From Flavobacteriaceae bacterium (GTDB taxonomy: Bacteria; Bacteroidota; Bacteroidia; Flavobacteriales; Weeksellaceae), in the NCBI GenBank assembly GCA_030529185.1, contig JAUMXI010000012.1, forward strand, positions 1-38,136: a DNA stretch of 38,136 bases, given 5' to 3'. The position numbers were made by a program, and so were the translations under genes. Shown here in pieces: positions 17,842 to 23,215 of the stretch. Position 1 is the stretch's first letter. Every line of letters begins with the position of its first letter. The notes under the pieces were generated by a model that saw nothing but the letters and a program-made list of their open reading frames with translations, was not told where the DNA came from and made no database searches.

Positions 17842-17869
17842 AGAATGATTTTCTTACAAAGATAAGAAT

Positions 17870-18097
17870 TTATTCATTTTCCGAAAATTTTAACAAATCT
17901 GCTAAATCTACTTCTAAATATTGGGCGATTTTGTAAAGTGTATAAATGTTAGGACAAGTATTTCCTGCTTCTATCCTGCTCATATTGGATTTTTCAAAAT
18001 TACAGGCATACGCCAAATCCACCTGCGAGATGTTTTTCTGTTCTCGCAAAGTCTTTATCCGTTTGCCTATTTTATTTTGAAGGGATTTTTTATCCAA
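17870..18097 (-). CDS. Small XRE-family HTH transcriptional regulator
   Basis: A 75-residue Cro/C1-type helix-turn-helix protein and nothing else. The HTH is at about residues 9-65: KRIKTLREQKNISQVDLAYA, then SNMSRIEAGNTCPNIYTLYK and IAQYLEVDLADLL. Initiation appears to be at TTG (18097), since no in-frame ATG precedes the HTH. It is divergent from the membrane protein gene at 18196. The intergenic region carries a perfect 26-bp palindrome and a second, weaker one, so it probably represses itself and its neighbour as a dimer. It could be a phage-like repressor or the regulatory half of a small defence or stress module. Confidence 0.88.
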   Translation of the reverse strand: MDKKSLQNKIGKRIKTLREQKNISQVDLAYACNFEKSNMSRIEAGNTCPNIYTLYKIAQYLEVDLADLLKFSENE

Positions 18098-18112
18098 CTG
18101 ATTTTCTATTAG

Positions 18113-18128
18113 TTATCAAAAATGATAA
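18113..18128. promoter_or_regulatory. Secondary XRE operator half-palindrome pair
   Basis: TTATCA-AAAA-TGATAA is an inverted repeat sharing its arms with the stronger palindrome. The two centres are 34 bases apart, about three helical turns. It lies just upstream of the XRE start codon, consistent with autorepression. Confidence 0.55.
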
Positions 18129-18141
18129 TAATTTCCCTTAA

Positions 18142-18167
18142 AAAGGTTATCAAATTTGATAACCTTT
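18142..18167. promoter_or_regulatory. Perfect 26-bp palindromic operator
   Basis: The left arm AAAGGTTATCAAA and right arm TTTGATAACCTTT are exact reverse complements. It lies immediately upstream of the -7 element (18171-18178) of the membrane-protein gene, covering its -33 region, as expected for a repressor site. Confidence 0.7.
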
Positions 18168-18170
18168 ATT

Positions 18171-18178
18171 TATATTTG
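18171..18178 (+). promoter_or_regulatory. -7 promoter element of membrane protein gene
   Basis: TATATTTG matches TAnnTTTG, 17 bases upstream of the ATG. The expected -33 position lies in the palindrome and has no TTTG at the right distance, which may reflect a regulated promoter. Confidence 0.5.
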
Positions 18179-18195
18179 CAGAAAATTATTTTATT

Positions 18196-18657
18196 ATGAA
18201 AAATCTGTTAAGATACCTAATTGTTATTTTTGCTAGTTTTTTTATACCTGTCCTTATTTTTGCTATAATAGTGCTTTTTATATTTTTAATGACTAGGGCT
18301 GAAGGTGTTAATATTTTAATGTTTATAGTAGGATGTATAATATATGGTATATTGATAATCATTTGTATGCTTTCAATAAAATTAACAATAAAACATTCAC
18401 CTATCAAAATTAGAAACCGTATACAGAATATCACAAAATATACTCTTTTTATTTCTATAGCCTTATACACATTCGTTGGCCTATTTTTAGTAATTGAATT
18501 AGAAAGAGAAAGAAAACTAATATTAGGAGCTTTTTTAAGCACATCTATTAAAACTCTTATCGTATCTATAGGTATAGCTTGTATACAATTTACAAGAGTT
18601 TTTTTTAAGCAAAAAACTGATAACATTCAAGAAAGTTCTTCTCAAAATCAGAAATAA
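18196..18657 (+). CDS. Hypothetical four-helix membrane protein next to XRE regulator
   Basis: A 153-residue protein that I do not recognise. Four hydrophobic segments are visible at about residues 5-30, 40-62, 78-102 and 112-135. Charged stretches TIKHSPIKIRNRIQ and ELERERK lie between them, and the tail is polar (KQKTDNIQESSSQNQK). There is no signal-peptide cleavage site or enzymatic motif. The gene starts 17 bases after a -7 element and is divergent from the XRE gene with shared operators, so its expression is probably controlled by that repressor. It ends at a strong terminator. The gene is richer in A and T than the neighbouring exonuclease and ndk genes, which is compatible with horizontal acquisition but not proof of it. 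Confidence 0.72.
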   Translation: MKNLLRYLIVIFASFFIPVLIFAIIVLFIFLMTRAEGVNILMFIVGCIIYGILIIICMLSIKLTIKHSPIKIRNRIQNITKYTLFISIALYTFVGLFLVIELERERKLILGAFLSTSIKTLIVSIGIACIQFTRVFFKQKTDNIQESSSQNQK

Positions 18658-18688
18658 AAAAACAGCATCAATTTGATGCTGTTTTTTT
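18658..18688. terminator. Intrinsic terminator, bidirectional
   Basis: Stem AAACAGCATCA / TGATGCTGTTT (18660-18670 and 18674-18684), a short loop and T-tract. It separates the membrane protein gene from convergent ndk and has an A-tract on the left. Confidence 0.88.
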
Positions 18689-18703
18689 ATGCTATAAAAT
18701 CAA

Positions 18704-19123
18704 TTAGAAAATTTCTCTTCCGGAGAAGTGGAACGCTGCTTCTATTTGAGCATTTTCATCAGAGTCAGAGCCGTGAACAGCATTTTCTCCAACGCTTCTT
18801 GCGAACAATTTTCTAATCGTTCCCTCTGCTGCTTCTGCTGGGTTCGTAGCTCCGATTAAAGTTCTGAAATCTGCTACTGCGTTTTCTTTCTCCAATACAG
18901 CCGCTACGATTGGTCCAGAAGACATAAATTCTACCAATTCTCCGTAGAAAGGTCTTTCTGCGTGAACTTCATAGAATTTTTTAGCATCTGCTACTGTAAG
19001 TTGAGTTAATTTCATTGCTTTAATCTTGAAACCAGCCTCAGCGATTTTCCCTAAAATAGCCCCGATGTGTCCGTCTGCAACAGCATCTGGCTTAATCATT
19101 GTAAATGTAATCTTTCCTGACAT
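18704..19123 (-). CDS. ndk: Nucleoside diphosphate kinase
   Basis: A 139-residue enzyme that passes the gamma-phosphate of ATP to other nucleoside diphosphates through a phosphohistidine. The active-site segment is [16 protein letters not shown] with His117 as the phosphorylated residue, and the N-terminal motif TMIKPDAV contributes Lys11. [10 protein letters not shown] and [10 protein letters not shown] match the standard fold. Length is normal. The gene ends at a terminator shared with the convergent membrane protein and is divergent from the small-RNA candidates at 19222. Confidence 0.97.
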   Translation of the reverse strand: MSGKITFTMIKPDAVADGHIGAILGKIAEAGFKIKAMKLTQLTVADAKKFYEVHAERPFYGELVEFMSSGPIVAAVLEKENAVADFRTLIGATNPAEAAEGTIRKLFARSVGENAVHGSDSDENAQIEAAFHFSGREIF

Positions 19124-19146
19124 TTTTTATAAAATTTAATTGACCA

Positions 19147-19154
19147 CAAAATTA
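19147..19154 (-). promoter_or_regulatory. -7 promoter element of ndk
   Basis: Minus-strand TAATTTTG fits TAnnTTTG and lies 23 bases upstream of the ndk start. No clear -33 element is present; the region is A/T-rich. Confidence 0.4.
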
Positions 19155-19194
19155 CATTAATTTTTTAAAATTATTTTTATTCATTTAATTTTTT

Positions 19195-19210
19195 TTGGCA
19201 CGGATTTTGA
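19195..19210 (+). promoter_or_regulatory. Sigma-54-like promoter 1 (-24/-12)
   Basis: TTGGCACG at 19195-19202 matches the -24 box. TTGA at 19207-19210 stands for the -12 TTGC, with the exact 10-base spacing between the GG and the G-A pair. The final C of the consensus is A here. A near-identical element recurs at 19377-19392. Confidence 0.5.
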
Positions 19211-19221
19211 TAATATTAAAA

Positions 19222-19305
19222 TAAGATAAATTCTCATAATGAATTTGAGTTTTCATGGTTATTAGTTTTTGCCCTCAATAATGTTTTATTATTGAGGGAT
19301 TTTTA
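19222..19305 (+). ncRNA. Candidate small RNA 1 (tandem pair with 19404-19486)
   Basis: A putative transcript of about 84 nt. The start is estimated 12 bases after the -12 element. It ends at a perfect 11-bp hairpin CCCTCAATAAT / ATTATTGAGGG (19272-19282 and 19288-19298) with loop GTTTT and a T-tract. Upstream of the hairpin lies a 29-base block (19242-19270) that recurs without a mismatch in the second copy. A weak upstream hairpin CTCA / TGAG is possible. Copy 1 contains a tiny frame ATG AAT TTG AGT TTT CAT GGT TAT TAG (MNLSFHGY), but copy 2 lacks its start codon. I know of no RNA family that matches; function unknown. Confidence 0.5.
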
Positions 19306-19376
19306 TATTCTTTAATGCAAAAACATTCTTGGGTATATCTATATTAAAAATCTTTTTCATTTAGCCTTAAAAAACT

Positions 19377-19392
19377 TTGGCACGGGATTTGA
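19377..19392 (+). promoter_or_regulatory. Sigma-54-like promoter 2 (-24/-12)
   Basis: TTGGCACG at 19377-19384 and TTGA at 19389-19392 with the same 10-base GG to GA spacing as promoter 1. The flanking TAATATTAAA is conserved too. Confidence 0.5.
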
Positions 19393-19403
19393 TAATATTA
19401 AAG

Positions 19404-19486
19404 TATATTCTCATAGTTAATTTGAGTTTTCATGGTTATTAGTTTTTACCTCCAATAGTTTTCATAATTATTGGAGGGTTTTTATT
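19404..19486 (+). ncRNA. Candidate small RNA 2 (tandem pair with 19222-19305)
   Basis: A second copy of the unit above, about 83 nt. The 29-base core at 19419-19447 is identical to copy 1. The terminal hairpin has a different sequence, CCTCCAATAGTT / AATTATTGGAGG (19449-19460 and 19466-19477), with loop TTCAT and a T-tract. The two stems differ at paired positions yet both stay fully paired, which argues that the structure is kept by selection. The unit ends directly ahead of the RNase P RNA promoter. Confidence 0.5.
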
Positions 19487-19501
19487 TAAAGACTATCTTT
19501 G
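19470..19501 (+). promoter_or_regulatory. Promoter of RNase P RNA gene
   Basis: ATTG at 19470-19473 (-33) and TATCTTTG at 19494-19501 (-7, consensus) with a 20-base spacer. The -33 element lies within the terminator stem of small RNA 2. The mature RNA starts about 5 bases after the -7 element. Confidence 0.65.
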
Positions 19502-19505
19502 CAAA

Positions 19506-19812
19506 CGGACAAGTGTGGCTTGTTGATTCCCTTTTGGGGGAATAGGAAAGTCTGGACACCACAGAGCAGCATAGTGGGTAACACCCACCACTCGTGAGAG
19601 GAGGACCAGTGCAACAGAAAGCAAGTACAGTTCGGCTGTAGTGAAATCAGGTAAACTCTATGCGGTGCAACGCCAAGTATATCAGCAACTAAGGGTAGCT
19701 CGTCCAATGCTGAGGGGTAGGCGGCTCAAGTTTTGTAGCAATGCAAAATTTAGATAAATAACAAGCTCTCTTTTTTAGAGAACAGAATCCAGCTTATAGC
19801 ACTTGTCCTTTT
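19506..19812 (+). ncRNA. rnpB: RNase P RNA, bacterial type A
   Basis: About 305 nt of the catalytic RNA that removes 5' leaders from pre-tRNAs. Helix P1 is formed by GGACAAGTG (19507-19515) and its exact complement CACTTGTCC (19800-19808). Conserved core segments are present in order: GGAAAGTCTGGACACC, the ACAGAAAG block, GGTAAACTC, the CGGTGCAACGCCAAG region, and near the end AGATAAATAAC and ACAGAATCCAGCTTATAG. A T-tract follows P1 directly and probably serves as the terminator. The gene is on the plus strand, convergent with the CCA-adding enzyme gene. A protein-like reading of the reverse strand at 19486-19707 is spurious. Confidence 0.95.
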
Positions 19813-19823
19813 TTTAATAAAAA

Positions 19824-19850
19824 AAAATTGGACTAAACTAATCCAATTTT
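19824..19850 (-). terminator. Terminator overlapping the 3' end of the CCA-adding enzyme gene
   Basis: Inverted repeat AAAATTGGA / TCCAATTTT (19824-19832 and 19842-19850) whose loop contains the stop codon; a long T-run follows on the minus strand. Confidence 0.7.
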
Positions 19851-21248
19851 CTTTGCTTCATTTAATACAAATTCTCTTGCAGCGATTTTATCATTCGCAA
19901 TATCTCCCTCCAAAATAGCTTCTTTTACTTTCTCTTTAAGAATACCAATCTCTCGGCTGGGTTTTATATTGAACATCTCCATAATTTCTTCCCCAGTAAT
20001 CGGCGGTTGAAAATTACGAATATGGTCTTTTTCCTCTACCTCTTTTATCTTCTTGGCAACATATTCAAAATTCTTTTTAAATTTATTTTGCTTTACCTGA
20101 TTTTTCGTGGTAATATCAGCCTTGCAAAGCATGAATAAATCTTCCAAATCTTCCCCTGCATCAAAAAGCATTCGCCTCAAAGCACTATCGGAAGCATCAT
20201 CAGAAATTAATGCAATCGGTCGTGAAGAGAGTTTTACCATTTTTTGGACATACTTCATATCTCGCCCTAATGGTAATTTTAACCTCTGGAAAAGCATTTT
20301 TACCATTTTAGAACCCAAAAACTCGTGTCCGTGGAAAGTCCAGCCCGTTCCCTTTACAAATTTTTTGGTAGGCGCTTTGCCAATATCGTGAAGTAATGCC
20401 GCCCACCTCAACCATAAATTTTCGGTATTTTCGGAAATATTATCTACCACTTCCAAAGTATGCCAAAAATTATCCTTATGTTTCTGACCTTCAAACTCTT
20501 CTATTCCCTCCAAATCAGTTAATTCTGGTATAATAATTTCCAAAAGTCCTGTTTCCTTCAAGAGTTTTAAACCTACCGATGGCTTTGGAGAGAGCATTAT
20601 TTTATTAAATTCTACCATTATTCTTTCAATGGTGACGATTTTAATTCTTTCCGCCTCTCTTTTAATGGCTTCCAAAGATTTTTCCTCAATATTAAAATCT
20701 AATGTAGAGGCAAAACGAATAGCCCTCATCATTCTCAACGGGTCATCAGAATAAGTTTGTAAAGGTTCTAATGGAGTTCTTAAAATTCCTTTTTCCAAAT
20801 CTTTTACTCCATTAAAAGGGTCTATCAGTTCGCCAAAATTATCTTGATTTAAAGAAATTGCCAAGGCATTAATCGTAAAATCTCTTCTTTTTTGGTCGTC
20901 CTCTAAACTCCCCTCTTCTACTTGTGGGTTTCGGCTATCGGAATTATAACTTTCCTTTCTTGCTCCCACGAATTCCAAATCCAAACCATTATAGCGAAAC
21001 ATCGCCGTTCCATAAGTCTTAAAAACGGATACTTTAATTTCAGGATTGATGAATTGAGCTGATTTTTGAGCCAAATGAATACCACTTCCTTCCGTGACGA
21101 AATCTATATCTATAGGGCTTTTGCGTTTCATCAATAAATCGCGAACATATCCCCCCACGATATAAATACTTTGCCCATTAATAGAGGCAACTTCTGAAAG
21201 AGTTTTAAAAAGTTTTAGATTTTTATCTTGTATAAGATTTATTTTCAT
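19833..21248 (-). CDS. cca: CCA-adding/poly(A)-polymerase family tRNA nucleotidyltransferase with HD domain
   Basis: A 471-residue class II nucleotidyltransferase that adds or repairs the 3' CCA of tRNAs. Motif A is IVGGYVRDLLMKR followed by DIDF, giving Asp47 and Asp49. RRDFTINALA and DPLRMMRAIRFA are the neck motifs that select nucleotides. From about residue 260 an HD phosphohydrolase-like domain follows with ALLHDIGKAPTK, then FHGHEFLGSKM. The presence of an HD domain is common in Bacteroidota and Proteobacteria; a closely related poly(A) polymerase cannot be excluded. Both tRNA-Glu genes beside it lack an encoded CCA, so the enzyme would be needed for them. Its transcription ends at a terminator overlapping its stop codon. 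Confidence 0.93.
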   Translation of the reverse strand: MKINLIQDKNLKLFKTLSEVASINGQSIYIVGGYVRDLLMKRKSPIDIDFVTEGSGIHLAQKSAQFINPEIKVSVFKTYGTAMFRYNGLDLEFVGARKESYNSDSRNPQVEEGSLEDDQKRRDFTINALAISLNQDNFGELIDPFNGVKDLEKGILRTPLEPLQTYSDDPLRMMRAIRFASTLDFNIEEKSLEAIKREAERIKIVTIERIMVEFNKIMLSPKPSVGLKLLKETGLLEIIIPELTDLEGIEEFEGQKHKDNFWHTLEVVDNISENTENLWLRWAALLHDIGKAPTKKFVKGTGWTFHGHEFLGSKMVKMLFQRLKLPLGRDMKYVQKMVKLSSRPIALISDDASDSALRRMLFDAGEDLEDLFMLCKADITTKNQVKQNKFKKNFEYVAKKIKEVEEKDHIRNFQPPITGEEIMEMFNIKPSREIGILKEKVKEAILEGDIANDKIAAREFVLNEAKKIGLV

Positions 21249-21290
21249 TCCTCTAAAATAATATTGTTTATTTTACAGCATAAAAATATA

Positions 21291-21322
21291 AAAAGACTCC
21301 TGACAGAAACCAGGAGTCTTTT
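21291..21322 (-). terminator. Terminator of the tRNA-Glu/rpsT unit
   Basis: Perfect 12-bp stem AAAAGACTCCTG / CAGGAGTCTTTT with an 8-base loop, lying 1 base after the downstream tRNA-Glu and followed by T-rich sequence on the minus strand. Confidence 0.9.
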
Positions 21323-21323
21323 G

Positions 21324-21395
21324 TAGCCCGTAGGGGAATCGAACCCCTCTTGCAAGAATGAAAATCTTGAGTCCTAACCGATAGACGAACGGGCC
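21324..21395 (-). tRNA. tRNA-Glu (anticodon TTC), copy 1
   Basis: A 72-nt cloverleaf on the minus strand. The acceptor stem is GGCCCGT with ACGGGCT and the discriminator base is A. The anticodon stem-loop is CAAGA-TTTTCAT-TCTTG with TTC at 34-36. The T arm GAGGGGTTCGATTCCCCT is standard. CCA is not encoded. The sequence is identical to the copy at 21742-21813. A terminator follows at once. Confidence 0.96.
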
Positions 21396-21409
21396 CCTAT
21401 ATTTTACAA

Positions 21410-21664
21410 TTAAGCTAATTTATTAACATGTTTTGTTAATTTACTCTTTAAATTAGCAGCTTTATTCTTATGAATAATATTTCTTTTCACTAATTTATCC
21501 AACAAAGAGATCACTTTTGGCAATTGCTCCAATGCAACAGTTTTATTTTCCTCGCTTCTCAATACTTTCATAGCTGTTCTTGCAGTCTTATGGTAGTATC
21601 TATTTCTCAATCTTCTTTTTTCAGATTGTCTAATTCTTTTAAGTGCTGACTTATGATTTGCCAT
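21410..21664 (-). CDS. rpsT: 30S ribosomal protein S20
   Basis: An 84-residue, strongly basic helical protein that binds 16S rRNA in the small subunit body. The sequence starts [20 protein letters not shown], the universal S20 N-terminus, followed by the KTA...[16 protein letters not shown] helix pair. The length is normal. The gene sits between two identical tRNA-Glu genes on the same strand, 77 bases after the upstream tRNA and 14 before the downstream one. It is likely transcribed from the promoter at 21832-21862, together with the tRNAs. Confidence 0.97.
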   Translation of the reverse strand: MANHKSALKRIRQSEKRRLRNRYYHKTARTAMKVLRSEENKTVALEQLPKVISLLDKLVKRNIIHKNKAANLKSKLTKHVNKLA

Positions 21665-21741
21665 AATATTTTTAAAATCTTATTAAATTAAAATTTTTAT
21701 TTTTCAATTTTTCAAAAAGGAAAATTCCTTTTAAAATTAAG

Positions 21742-21813
21742 TAGCCCGTAGGGGAATCGAACCCCTCTTGCAAGAATGAAAATCTTGAGTCCTAACCGAT
21801 AGACGAACGGGCC
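21742..21813 (-). tRNA. tRNA-Glu (anticodon TTC), copy 2
   Basis: A 72-nt tRNA identical base for base to the copy at 21324-21395, with the same GGCCCGT/ACGGGCT acceptor stem and TTTTCAT anticodon loop. It is the first gene of the tRNA/rpsT/tRNA unit, 18 bases after its promoter. Confidence 0.96.
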
Positions 21814-21831
21814 ATTTCGTTTTTGCGTTTG

Positions 21832-21862
21832 CAAATATACGAAGTTTTTTTATCTCTCCAAA
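21832..21862 (-). promoter_or_regulatory. Promoter of the tRNA-Glu/rpsT/tRNA-Glu unit
   Basis: Minus-strand TTTG (21859-21862) and TATATTTG (21832-21839) with a 19-base spacer, a full match to the Bacteroidota consensus. The -33 element lies close to the end of the amidase gene (stop at 21880). Confidence 0.75.
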
Positions 21863-21879
21863 TTTTTTCTAAACTTTTT

Positions 21880-23163
21880 TTATTTTTTTTGAATAATTAT
21901 ATTTTTCAATCCTTTTTCTTCTAGCTTTTTCTTCAGCTCCACAGCTTCTTCTAAAGTTTTCACATTTCCGTAAGTGTAATAATGACTCCCGTTTATTTTT
22001 TCTCTTTGCACATCGTCTAATAGTGCTAGAACAGGAGTGCTTTTCGGTAATCTACTCGGAGAAACAGCTACTTCTAAGGTGTAATACCCGTTAGATAATT
22101 TTTCATTAGGAACGAAATTTTTAGCATAAGCCGTTCTAAATCCTGCCTCTTTAGCAGTTTTGATATTTTGATTTTTTACTGATTCGTAATTTGTGACGCC
22201 ATAGTAATATCTATACATCATTCCTTCTTTAATGGTCAGGATATATTTCAAGCCTTTCAGGGCAGGGTCGCCTTCATTGTATTTAGTAGTAGAACTCATC
22301 AACAAAATACGAAAATCATTTTTAGAAGGTTTTTCTACTTCTTTTTGAGGAATGATTTTTTTCGCCTCTTGTTTGGCAACATTCCTATTAATTCTCTGTT
22401 TATAATCTATGACTGCCTTATAAACCGACTCCGCTATTTCCTCCTGTCCTTTATGGCTTGACATATAAAAAGCCTCTTCGTAATTACTGATAAAGCCCAT
22501 TTCCACCAAAACAGAGGGCATCGCATTTCTACGAAGAACATGGAGGTTTTGCTGTTTTACACCTCGTGAAAATCTTTTATCTTTATTAGTAAAATTTTCT
22601 TCAATGAAACTTCCCAGCAAAAGACTGCTTTCCAGATATTTACTCTGCTGAATTTTAAGAGCGATGAGAGATTCTGGCGAGTTCGGGTCGTAAGAAGCAA
22701 AAGTTTCTTTATCCTGCTCGTCTAAATAAATTACATCATTTTCAGCCTTAGCGACTTCCAAATTTTCCTTATTTTGGTTAGGTCCCTGCACGAAAGTTTC
22801 ACTACCATAGGCACTTCCTCCTCTTGCTGCATTGCAGTGCATTGAGATAAACAAATCTGCCTTATTTCTATTGGCTAAATTTGTTCTTTCCGTCAATGTT
22901 GGGTAAGTGTCTGTTTTTCTGGTATAAATCACTTTTATATCCTTATGTTTTTCTAATTTTTTACCAATTAATAGCGTGACGGATAGCGTAATATCTTTTT
23001 CATTTACTCTGCCCAAGCCTTCATAATATCTATTCGCTCCGATATCCTTACCCCCATGCCCTGCGTCTAAAATCACTGTAAATTTTTTTTGGGCATTAAT
23101 TTGAGCAAAAAATAACATTAAAAATGCTAAAATTATCCTTATAAAAAATTTATTTTGTTTCAT
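21880..23163 (-). CDS. N-acetylmuramoyl-L-alanine amidase (Amidase_3) with SPOR-like tail
   Basis: A 427-residue exported cell-wall hydrolase that splits the bond between N-acetylmuramic acid and L-alanine, usually during septum opening. Residues 1-24 are a signal peptide (FFAQINA). The Amidase_3 zinc ligands are His36 (DAGHGG), Glu55 (NEKD) and His109 (SMHCNA), with catalytic Glu221 (LVEMGFISN). Residues about 130-165 form an insertion containing an acidic segment, as in regulated AmiC-type enzymes. After a Lys-rich linker (260-280), residues about 281-427 contain two stretches that look like SPOR peptidoglycan-binding repeats. It is divergent from lptD with only 52 bases between, so two envelope genes share a control region. 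Confidence 0.9.
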   Translation of the reverse strand: MKQNKFFIRIILAFLMLFFAQINAQKKFTVILDAGHGGKDIGANRYYEGLGRVNEKDITLSVTLLIGKKLEKHKDIKVIYTRKTDTYPTLTERTNLANRNKADLFISMHCNAARGGSAYGSETFVQGPNQNKENLEVAKAENDVIYLDEQDKETFASYDPNSPESLIALKIQQSKYLESSLLLGSFIEENFTNKDKRFSRGVKQQNLHVLRRNAMPSVLVEMGFISNYEEAFYMSSHKGQEEIAESVYKAVIDYKQRINRNVAKQEAKKIIPQKEVEKPSKNDFRILLMSSTTKYNEGDPALKGLKYILTIKEGMMYRYYYGVTNYESVKNQNIKTAKEAGFRTAYAKNFVPNEKLSNGYYTLEVAVSPSRLPKSTPVLALLDDVQREKINGSHYYTYGNVKTLEEAVELKKKLEEKGLKNIIIQKK

Positions 23164-23178
23164 CTTTTTAAAAATTAT

Positions 23179-23186
23179 TATTTTTG
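23179..23186 (+). promoter_or_regulatory. -7 promoter element of lptD-like gene
   Basis: TATTTTTG fits TAnnTTTG, 29 bases upstream of the TTG start codon; no clear TTTG is found at the -33 distance. Confidence 0.4.
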
Positions 23187-23215
23187 GAGCGTTAAATCAA
23201 TATGGAATTATAGCC

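Noticed and set aside
19486-19707. Reverse-strand protein-like frame of 73 codons
   Set aside because: It is the antisense of the RNase P RNA, whose conserved core explains the sequence.
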